Source: Podospora pseudocomata
Lineage: Eukaryota; Ascomycota; Sordariomycetes; Sordariales; Podosporaceae
NCBI RefSeq assembly: GCF_035222375.1
Contig: NW_026946363.1
Span: 4,712,001-4,776,000, forward strand
Direction: 5' to 3'
DNA: 64,000 bases
Shown here: positions 11,376-20,796 of the stretch, in pieces
How the letters are laid out: each line of letters begins with the position of its first letter
How positions within the stretch are numbered: the first letter of the stretch is position 1
Translations under genes and position numbers: made by a program
Notes under the pieces: model-generated
Told to the model about the DNA's origin: nothing
Seen by the model: only the letters and a program-made list of their open reading frames with translations
The model's database searches: none

Positions 11376-12520
11376 TGTGTAGGTCCAGATAGGTAGGTTG
11401 GTAGAAGGTTTGGTGAATGACGGCTCAGCTGTTAATGTCGTGTGCAGCGGAAAAGGCGGCGTATGTCGTTATGACTTTTCTTTTCGAGTTAAGAACACAT
11501 GCTCGAGGTGGTCCTGTGTCCTTCAGAGATTACAATGATTTTAAGTCGTTGTGGAAGCTTCTGAAAAAACAGGGAATGCGGGAGCACATGGTGTTTGGGC
11601 CTCAAAAGAGGGGAACATGGCATCGGTTGGGGATCGACAAATGGCACGTGGGGGCAGTCGTGACGAATCATCCATCACTGGCTATGGACTGACAGAGAGG
11701 ATGTGTTCCGGCCCAAACATGGGCCGTGCTGCTTTCCAGCTGATCAGGCACACCACAAATGCTCCCACAAGCTCCTGATTCTACAGGTTCCAGATTGCCA
11801 AAACTAAAACCCAACAGGCGGGTCCGTTTGTCGGTCATCGACAAGCCAGCACAATAATAGCAACACATAGAGTTATCATGAGATGGCTCGGATGTCTGAT
11901 GAGGTGGGAAGGGCAAGGTAGGTGATCAATTACCTGAATCTCATGGTAACTACAAGGTACCGTACATTTAGACAACATGTGATAGCCTGCAATTGTGAAC
12001 TGTGAGTTGGCGCAGGCAGGTAGTCAATACTTGGGCGCCTAATTTGACGTGCCATATCGGGCCATTGTTTTTCCTTGCTGTTAAATCGACGAGGGGAGAA
12101 ATGTTCCGCTCGATGTCGTAGCTTATCAGTTGAGGCAGTTCCCATTAGACGAAAATCCAATATAGGCACAATCCAAAGCCCTCAACTCAGCTCCTCTGTT
12201 CTCGACCTGCTAGATAGGCTGTCGTCGACGCCATTCGTTTCCAAAAACCTTCAAATTCGCGTTTTGGTTGACCCTCTACTACGAGATGGGTATACTCTAA
12301 CTGAGACACACCGGGCAAATGAGGCACATTTACGTATCTCTCGAATGTGCAGTGAGGTAGGCTGTCTACCAAGAAAGCCGTACAAATGACCATAATGGCT
12401 ATGTGGAAATCTTAGGCCCAGCTGAAATTCGATCAAGTTTCCCATGTGTCTATGCTGCACATCTTACCACGCCTTGAGTTTACAACAGCATTTTACCACT
12501 TGTTTTAGCGGAGACCTACA
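11376..12520. other. 1.1 kb divergent spacer between C and D3
   Basis: It has the same relative position as the 1.3 kb spacer between B and D1. No gene is seen. Short frames near 11417-11692 and 12075-12389 lack motifs. Confidence 0.45.
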
Positions 12521-14642
12521 ATGGATTGGCCTTTGGAAGAAACGGAGTCGTATTTGACGACATTCTAAGATGACGCAAGATTGGACTTCTTCGAGTACGG
12601 TAACGCAACTTCCAAGCCAGACGATTTCTGCAAGGTACTAGGCATGCATGGGACTGTAAGTTTGACCGTGTACTAGGGAATGATGAATATTAATGTTCCA
12701 CCACTCTGTCGTGGTGGCAAGCCCCTAGTTGTTTGCGTGTCTATCTGGTATGATGACGCCTGGCTAACACATGCTCAGGCACACGATGTGAGGGAGTATT
12801 CCCTAAAGAATCGCGCATGTTGGCAGAAATGGTTCGATGAGGTGACGATTTCCGCAATGATGTAACTCCTGATTGTCGCCAGCTGACAGCTTTTAATTAT
12901 GCGTACTAGAGCCCTGTCTTTGCACAAAGACTCTAGGCCCGAGAAACCTGCTTCAGGTGATGTTTCGCAGAGGTTTGAACTTTTGTTGGTTACCACTGTG
13001 ACAGCGGTTTTTCGACTAGTCACTGATGGCAGGATTGAACAGTTTGTCGAGTCCGGTCAAAAAAGGAGGAAGCGCTGGCGTGAGCACAGTCGAGTCGGAA
13101 CACCACTCATACCTCCCTTTTGAGATAAACGACTGGGTTTCCATCGTTAACGACTTTTACATCCACAACTCGATACAACATGCGATGAATGGCAATAGGG
13201 CATGTGCTAGCTTCTTTACGGAGGAATTTGATGGTCAAACTTTGGAGACCTTCACCGCCGTTACGACCTCCAGAGATTGGCCTCGGAATTGCTCCATGAC
13301 TGCAACATACTTTTCTCAAACTCGACTCACCCTTGGCATTATTTTCAACTGTGATGACAGACAAAAGGCACTCCTTCAGAATTTGCTGAAGGCCTCTCCA
13401 GAAGTAAGTAGACACTCCTCCCTCATGCTTGGTCTGTATTGCGAATTGCAGAGAGACCGGTGTGATCATCTGGCCCAGAATGTCTCCACCAGCGCTACAG
13501 ACGTGTTGCAAAAGATGGAGTACCTTGATGGGGTCGAGAACAAGCAAGAAGGTGGCAATGCGGAGAAAGGAGATACTGGAAAAACACTTGGCTTGGTTAT
13601 TTCCAAGTGCAAAAGAGTGGAGGCGGAGATAAGGATTACGAAAACGCACATTGGGGATATTATGAAGGAGATGTCGGAAAGAAGCAAAGTGTGTAAGACG
13701 GGGAGGAAAGTAGCATTCGACCTGAGGATGCCGATGAGAAGACTATGAGAAAGCAAGAGACGCTGTACAAACGTCGACTTCAGCAAATCCTGGTTGCAAT
13801 GGATGGTCAAATGGCCCAGTGTCGAACCGCAGCCGAGGAGGTGGAATATGCCCAGACTCGTGTAAGTTGACAGGTCCTACCAACCAGTGAAGATTTAAGC
13901 TAACATCTGGCTCCATGATTCACAGTATGAGGTTGAACAATCGCAGGCAAGTATATATCCAGTCACTTACATTACACATGGACGTTAGTTCGTTAACTCT
14001 AGATCCTCCAACCCCTCAGATCATGGCCTTACACGCCGAAGCCCAAGAATGAAGCTGCCCGACAAGCAGTCGATGCTGCCCGGCAAGCCAGAACAGGCAA
14101 AGTCATTGCCTTTGTCGCAATGCTCAATCTTCCCACGACTTCCGTAGCGGTGAGCATTTCAGCCTTCTGAAACTCTGTCTTGAGCCAAGTGGACTGGCAC
14201 CAAAGACACCACATTCTGACTTCCTCCTTAAGGCCATAATTACCATGCCTGTCTTTGACTTCAAAAACAACTGGTGGGATGTGGAGTTCCGCTCCCCCAA
14301 CTCTGGTGATTCAAGCCCCGACCAACAAACAGGTGAAGTTGTCTCAGGATACTTCATCATACACATCGCCGCATCAGTGTTTTTGACCTGGTTGACTCTC
14401 TCGTTTTACAACTGTACACTTGGGACGATGCTGAAAGCGAGCGGGAGGAACGGAGGGTGGAGCGAGAATTATCCTCCATTTCGATCATGGGCAACAAAGA
14501 AAGTGGTGGCACAGGCAAGGCTACGAATAACACAAGTGAGGAGAGCACAGATGCTGGGCGTTCCCCGTCCAGGGCTCCAATCTCATCCTCGAGTGATGGG
14601 ACACCGCCTTTGATGCCAGCCGCAGCGGATGGGGAGAACTGA
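12521..14642 (+). pseudogene. CorA-like paralogue D3, degenerate
   Basis: It starts MDWP like D1 and D2 but meets a TAA after 15 codons. Later exons align with D1: HHSYLPFEINDWVSI, then TRLTLGIIFNCDDRQKALL, then SPEVSRHSSLMLGL, then CRTAAEEVEYAQTR. TM1 is IAFVAMLNLPTTSVA followed by TMPVFDFKNNWWD, and TM2 is FIIHIAASVFLTWLTL. Frame changes are visible near 13061 (an A-run), near 13715 and near 14045, and the tail is open in two different frames near 14420. At least four lesions make a functional product unlikely. It carries the clearest form of the loop motif, MPVFDFKNNW, without Gly-Met-Asn. Divergent small gene C is also damaged. Confidence 0.7.
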
Positions 14643-15728
14643 TGGCAACAGGTGGAGCGAAGGGCCGGTTTTCTTCACGATTTTTCATCGATTGGATTCT
14701 TCGAAGAGTGGTGAGTGGTGGGAAATCAGATCAATCTGGAAGGCCAATGGAAATCAGAACCAGAACTTCTCTTCTGCCTTGTTGAGGGTGAGAACTGGAG
14801 GTTCTAGATGGAGAGAACGTCTCAGAGTTCAATAAAAATCTGATACTCTTTGAACCTCTGGTTAGGAGACACGGTCACACTGTCCCATACCAATTCTAAC
14901 ACGTTGAGTCAACCTTGAAGAAATTCTCGACTCATCCCAAGTCAACAAACATGTTCAAAGTCAAAGTTCAATTCCCATCTCTTTGGACCAGGGATTTATC
15001 GGACAAATTCTTTCCGGCCTGGCGTCGAGCTTTCACTCCTTCCGATTGGCCCACGTCAAATTCAAGCCCTGAAAAAGCGGAGGACTGGAGCTCGATCACG
15101 TCACGCATGATACCAAGCCAACCCAATCAGGGGTGGACTGGGCGGTGAGGGCCGATAAACAACAAGAGAGAACAAACAGCATGACAAACAAAGTCTGAAC
15201 CACCACATCTTCAATGCTATGGGACAGGTGGTGCAAGCGGTGGTGGTGGGCGAGAATAACAGTGGCGGGGCTTCAGGGGGAGGCAGCTCGACATCGGCAC
15301 CTGCTACCACCACGGCACCTGCATCTACTACAACTGCTCCAGCAGAAGGGGAGGAATTAATGTGAAACGCTGTTGCAATACAGAGCAAATAAGATTCGTT
15401 TCACGATTGTTCATAAGGAGCTTCTTTTCTACGCCTTGTTCTGTGACTTTTGTATTTGGGATTCTCCGAAGATTCAGGGTGGCATGATTTATATCTCAAC
15501 TTTGCTCAAAGTAGACATCATCACCGATCCCTGTAGGTTGGTATGGAGATACTGCATAGACTTGGTGAAGAGGTTTGATCTTTCTAAGGAAAATGGCTAC
15601 CTATTACAAGATTAACTTTCCAATTCGATTGTCCCCTCCTTACTGATTCCCCATGAAAAGACTCAAAGCTGATTCTAGCCATATCTTCCTGCCTTTTATT
15701 ACCAATCGATTCAACAATGCCCCAGTCT
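14643..15728. other. intergenic with an orphan Ala/Thr-rich frame
   Basis: No firm gene. A plus-strand frame ending at 15364 encodes a low-complexity stretch (SSTSAPATTTAPASTTTAP) after the segment NHHIFNAMGQVVQAVVVG. It has no start, so it may be a last exon of an unplaced gene or chance. A second plus frame at 14915-15148 is also unrecognised. Confidence 0.35.
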
Positions 15729-16260
15729 CTAGTGTCCCGTGCAAAGAACTCCTTCAGGGCAGCAGCCTTGGGTGCATCGGAGGATGCAACCTTGATCGAC
15801 GACGGGATTGCCGATGCTGGGCTTGCAACTGGAGTTGCAGGCCAAGTTGCAAGCAGTGTATCTGTCTGGGTCGCAGCAAGCATACGTGCACCGAATGGAG
15901 GAGACCTCGTCCTTGTGGCCTGAAGTCCGCACCTCACGATCTTCACGATTCTTGGCCTCCCAGAGTTTCTCGACACACCCACCGTGCTTGAAAAAGTCAC
16001 AGTATCCGTCTCGCACCTGGTAACTGCTGAGCTGTGAAATTGTCAGTATTCGCGTATGCAGTGGCGCTTCTTGAGAGTCTTACCTTGTCGTTCATGTTGG
16101 ACGGCACATTGTGGCACTCGCCCACCTTGGGGGTAATGGTGATGCAGGTGCCCCCAAAGTTGGCATGTTCGCAGTACTTGACCCAGATACCGGCAACCGA
16201 GGTGGTGAAGACCGAAGCGGCGAGGGCGAGAGAGGAGATGGTGCGTGTAGAGACGAACAT
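15729..16260 (-). CDS. secreted beta/gamma-crystallin-like Cys-rich protein
   Basis: Two exons, 16260-16084 and 16031-15729, phase 0, GTAAGA/CACAG, give 159 residues. Residues 1-23 are a signal peptide (SSLALAASVFTTSVAG). The mature start has the crystallin-type pattern: YCEHANFGGTCITI, GECHNVPSNMNDK, then LSSYQVRDGYCDFF and KHGGC. The W/Y-F-G-C and DKxSSY spacing matches secreted fungal beta/gamma-crystallin-fold proteins. After about residue 100 a second Cys-rich segment follows (CTYACC, CNLACNSSCKP, CILRCTQGCCPEG), longer than the fold needs. That tail overlaps an open alternative frame, so the true end is less certain than the start. A TATA-like box sits about 160 bp upstream. Role is unknown; extracellular location is well supported. 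Confidence 0.7.
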
Positions 16261-17534
16261 GGTTGCGATGGGTTAAGACTTGGGAGTCAAAAGGACAGGC
16301 AGCTTGCTGTTACGGGAAGGCGGATGTTGATCGCGGTCGAAAGCTTGATGAAGCTGCTGGTTGATGACTCTGAAGCTGTTGCTTGATTCTTGAGTTTTGA
16401 AGAAGTGCTGGGGGCCATGGCTTTATATCCTTCAGGCATACTCGTCTGGGCACGGTTTACTAATAGTGTCGGAATAGACCCTCAGATGCGGGCTCGAAGG
16501 TCCTCACCGGAGGAAATACAGCGGGGTGGGAAATTTGCAACCATCTCCATCATGCCTTCTGCACTGCGGTTGTCAGCTTGGCTCTGGGAAATTGTCGTGG
16601 ACATTGCAGCGTGTTGAATCGGAAGGCGGCCCGACTTAGAAAACCTCCGTCGGAGGTATCCATCACGTCGAAGCATTGTGACTGTAGCCTGTCATCTAAA
16701 GTTAAATCGCCTCAGGCAGCAAACAATTTGTTAGGCTTTGCTTGAGATCCTGATGGGAACTTTCATAACAATTCATGAAGTAACAGGGTACGAAATTTAG
16801 ATGCCTGGTGCGGTGGACAGGGTGTTAGTGTTACATCCCGACCCCCTGCACTTTTGCCTACCGAAACTTGGCCTTAATCCAACACCCAAGAGCTCACTCG
16901 CTTAATACTGAGGCAATGATCTTGCAGGAAATCAATCGTGATTATGGGATTGTTCAACACAAGAAATTGTCAGTTACATCTCTACAACGGTTCGTGTTTT
17001 GTGAGTGATTAGATGGACAGGTAGTTTAATAACAGCTTATGATATCTAAATATCTTCGTTCCCGTACTTCTCCGTTTAACGACAGGGCAATGTGAGTGGA
17101 ACATATATTCTTAGCGCTTACTTGTACACCCCTACTAGATCGAGGACGATCGAGCCACTTTTTCGGAATAGACGGGCAACCGGGTATAGGTAAGATATTC
17201 TCGGTGAGACTTTCGGATAGGGCTGGGATGTGGAACACCTTTGAATGACGACACCACTGTCTGGGCCCTACCGAAAAGAGACTTTTCCCCTACGGCACGA
17301 CCATATCCACACGAGAGGTAGAAGGCCCTTATCGAAAAGATTACGTGAAGTGTGTCGTGTTGGGCGGAGTCGGAATTTTGCCAAATGGAAAGACTTGAAG
17401 AATCGCAGTCACCGAGGCACTATAAGAAGATAATCCAGCAACAGCTTTAAGATAACTTGTCTGTATAGTTCAATCGCAGAAAACTCCCATAAATCGATAT
17501 CTAAAGATATGATACAATTTCCCTCTCCATCCCT
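16261..17534. other. intergenic with imperfect inverted repeats near 17.2 kb
   Basis: No gene is seen. Near 17200-17340 three short related blocks occur: CGGATAGGGC on the plus strand, then GCCCTACCGAAAAGAGACT and GCCCTTATCGAAAAGATTA, the first in inverted orientation. They may be the remains of a small inverted-repeat element; evidence is weak. Confidence 0.35.
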
Positions 17535-18618
17535 TCACGCCGGGGCCTCAACAGGAGGAGGAGCATAAGCGGTCACCGGCGCCGGGTCATCCGCGCCCGC
17601 CTCAATCATGCCGCCCAGAATCATGGTCTTCGGCGCCTGAGCCTGGTAGAACCAAGGGTCGGTGAAGGCCTTGAACTTCTGGTCATGCCAGTCCTTGGCC
17701 GTGACGTAGCAGCCCTCCGAGTCCACAAACATGGTGTCGTCCTTGGAGTGGAGGAAGTAGGCGATTGAGTAGTGGTGTTTGGTGTGGTTGAAGGGGATGA
17801 TGTGGTGGATGTATGATTGGAATTTTATATTGTTGGTAAAGCGGAGGTAGTGGCCGACGTGGAAAAAGGCGCATTTCTTCTTGCGCTCGACGAAGCCCAT
17901 CTCGAAGGCGCCGCAATCGCCGGGAGGACGGACCTGGAGGCCCCACTGGTCGCTGAAGAGGAGGGTGAGGGAGCTGATGTCGGTGTGCTTTTGGTGGCCG
18001 ACCTTGTGCTGCCCGGTGATCTCAGCGGGAAGGTAGTGCATCATGGAGAGGGTGGTGGCCGAGGGGCGGTCGTTGTGGTGGGAGTTCTCGAAGCGGTCCT
18101 TGGGAGCGAGACCAAGACCAGTGGAGAGAGCGGCGAGGATGACCTTGGTGATGGTGTTGCACCTGCCGATGACCTGCTACAGCTGGTGGAGATCGCCGCT
18201 GTTCTTGATGGGGGATGGGACACGGGGGCTGCCCTGCTGGATCTCGTCTCTCGAGACCTTGAGCGTCTCATAGCCGTTCTTGGATCCGGCACCGAAGGCA
18301 CCAGTCCGGTTGCCAACGGGCTCGTAGCCGTGATGGAAGTCGATCAAGATGTACTCTTTCTTGGCCTCGAGAGGGGCGTCGAAGAATCGGGTCATGAGCT
18401 TGAGGAGGTTCTCACGGTCCTCGAACATGAGCCGGCCATCGATGCTGTCAAGATTGAAGCTGGAAGTAGCTGTCCTCGAGACAGGCCTTGAGCACGTTGT
18501 CAATCTCCTCGGGGTCTTGGGACAGAAGCAAATCATAACTGATGGTTCTCACGGGCCATACAGGGACCTGTCTGCCTTGCCACTCAACGATCTTCACGGG
18601 TTTGGTTGCGGGGCCCAT
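17535..18618 (-). pseudogene. 2-oxoglutarate/Fe(II) dioxygenase-like gene, broken
   Basis: The translation follows the isopenicillin N synthase-like dioxygenase family. The N-terminal DIOX_N-type region (EEIDNVLKACLEDSYFQL, then NLDSIDGRLMFEDRENLL) is followed by the core with the iron ligands HTD in GHQKHTDISSLTLLFSD. The jelly-roll end reads HHYSIAYFL. Two lesions are plain. A two-base frame change lies near 18461, between FQL and NLDSIDG. An in-frame TAG at 18179-18177 interrupts HQL/QVIGRCNTI. The Arg of the usual RxS 2-oxoglutarate clamp appears as His (HYS). The remainder is one open frame. It would have been a cytosolic oxidoreductase of secondary metabolism or similar; no biosynthetic cluster surrounds it. 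The broken state looks recent. Confidence 0.75.
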
Positions 18619-18799
18619 GGTGAATGTTGAGAATCTAGTTGGCTAGTCCTGTCCTGGAGATTTCTCGACTCCAAAGGGGGGGGTTCCCTGGTCTAGATAT
18701 ACTTGAACCATGGCGTCGACAGCCTAGAATTACACGTGGTAGTCCGGTGGCAGTCCAAAACCATTATCCAGTCAAATGAAGCAAATAACATACATTATA

Positions 18800-20081
18800 A
18801 GCGAGTGAGCCATATTAGCGAGTGAGCCACTTTTTCGACGCGACGCGACCCTCCACCTACAACATACCATTCGACAACAACCAACTATGCCTACCACCTT
18901 ATACGAAGCTAGGGTAAATTTGGCCCTTGAAGCTCTTCAAAGTAACGAAATCCTAAGTGTACGGGCCGCTGCTAAGATCTACAACATTGATCGTATGGCT
19001 CTTTCGCGGCGACGCGCTGGCAAGCCTGCACGACGCGACACCACGCCCAATTCGAAGAAGCTTACTCAATTAGAAGAGGATATCATTTTTCAATACGTTA
19101 TTGAGCTATTTGCGCGAGATTTTCTACAAAGATTGCGTGGTGTGGAAGATATGGCCAACTAACTGTTACGCGTCCGCGATGCGCCCCCTGTTGGCAGGCT
19201 CTGGGCGCTCAACTTTGTCAAACGCCAGCCACAAGCTCTGTACGCATTTTACGCGTAGATACAACTACCAGAGGGCCAATCGCGAGGATCTAAAGGTCAT
19301 GGCCGAGTAGTTTGCGCTCACACGGAACATTATAGCCAAGTACGATATTGTGGAGGATGATCTACAACTTCGACGAGACTGGGTTTATGATGGGCATTAT
19401 CTTCGCGGGTATGGTGGTTACGACCTCGGACGGCCTTAGCAAGGCGAAACTCGCCCAGCCTGGTAACCGCGAATGGGCAACGGTAATCCAGGGAGTCAAT
19501 GCCCTCGGCTGGGCCATCCCTCCCTTCATCATCTTGGCTGCGCAGTACCACCTCGCGAACTGGTACACCGAGTGCAACCTCCCGGCCGACTGGCGCATCG
19601 CAACTACCGACAATGGCTGGACTACTAATACGGTAGGCCTAGAATGGATCAAGCGCTTCGACTACCACACTGGCGCCCTGGACAAAGGCAAATACTAATT
19701 GTTGATTCTCGACGGCCACGAAAGCCACCACTCAACCGAATTCGAGCGCTACCGCCAGGAGAACAACATCATTACGCCCTGTATGTCTTCGCATTCTTCC
19801 CACCACCTCCAGCCACTCAATGTTGGCTGCTTTGGGCCGCTAAAGCAGGCATATGGTCGCCAGATCGAAGACTGGCTCTCCTTCGTGCAGAGAACGCTTC
19901 ACTTCGCAAGGCTAACGAGGCTTTAAGTAAGCGCCGGAGAGCTAAGAAAACACGTGTGCATCTTGGAGGATTACTTACTGTGCAAGATGCACAAGGTCTA
20001 TTGGACCAGAAGGCCGTGGGTGGTGAGGGAGTACAAAAGGCCTCTCCTTTGAAAGTGGTTAAAAGAATGGGAAGCAAATAG
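18800..20081 (+). mobile_element. pogo/Fot-type DNA transposon, decayed, internally deleted
   Basis: The 5' end has two direct copies of AGCGAGTGAGCCA (18800-18812 and 18817-18829), typical of a terminal or subterminal repeat. An ATG at 18887 opens a psq-type helix-turn-helix (LALEALQSNEILSVRAAAK, IYNIDRMALSRR). The DDE catalytic part follows in pieces: YNFDETGFMMG, then LILDGHESHHS, then PLNVGCFGPLKQAYGR. The C-terminal signature LSKRRRAKKTR lies directly after EDWLSFVQ, so the segment between them is deleted. The frame is interrupted at 19162, in several places between 19160 and 19345, at the TAA near 19698, and at 19926. No matching 3' terminal repeat is found, so the 3' end is lost or unrecognised. 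It cannot encode a transposase. Confidence 0.85.
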
Positions 20082-20484
20082 GAGAGAAGATTTTTCATTA
20101 ATTCCATTGAAGAAATGTGTGGAAAGGCAGAGATAACCAGTAAGATCAAAGGGAGATAAGCAAAGAGGAAGGAGGAGGGCGACACAAGCTGAACTCTACG
20201 GAAAGAACCATGGAGGGCCACATCACCAAGGTCATTGTCGTCAGTTGCTCTTGGTTGCTGTTATGGGGTCCTTGGGGTCGTGCTTCAAGTGTCACTCACA
20301 TAATACATGCCGGTTTGCTGCCTCTGGTGTCGATTTGTCTGCTTGTAAGCCATCGCAGTACGGGTAGCACCATCTCTGGACCGGCCATGCCACAAAACGG
20401 TTGGAGATATTTCCGTGCGAGGAATATCGCTCAATGTTACGCCCCAAGCGTAATACCCCTGTACAGGAACCACTGGGTGGTACC

Positions 20485-20796
20485 TGTCAGAAAGAAAGGA
20501 GTCTTACTAGCAAGGAGTTCATGGTCTGTTAGCGGTGGCCATGGTCTGTTAGCGGTGGCCATGGTCTATTAGCGGTGGCCATGGTCTGTTGGCCGCGACC
20601 AAAAGCAAGCAATACAAGCACACTGAGCAAGGTACAAGGATACCTCAGAAACATATGTAGATAGCTTCACATAAATAGGGGGGAGCGCCGGGCGCTCCCC
20701 GTGTCGAGGAATCTGATTCCTCATGCAAGCAATTCAAGTTCATTTGTCTACAATCTACTTTCAGTAGCTCTTTGTTAGAACAACCTGTTGTTGACA
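20485..20796. mobile_element. LTR-like relic (possible solo LTR)
   Basis: A roughly 310-bp segment starts TGTCA and ends TGACA. It has a TATA-like box (CATAAATAG) followed by two adjacent perfect palindromes near 20680-20722. No coding part of a retrotransposon adjoins it and no clear target-site duplication is seen. It is treated as a fossil of uncertain family and age. The call is tentative. Confidence 0.35.
20521..20594 (+). repeat. 20-bp tandem repeat
   Basis: Three full and one partial unit of a 20-bp sequence (ATGGTCTGTTAGCGGTGGCC, third unit with one change), inside the LTR-like segment. Confidence 0.9.

Noticed and set aside
16841-16880. TGTTACATCCCGACC-like start of an LTR
   Set aside because: No matching end, TATA box or second copy in the window.
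17817-18491. 224-codon plus-strand ORF
   Set aside because: Antisense shadow of the dioxygenase pseudogene.
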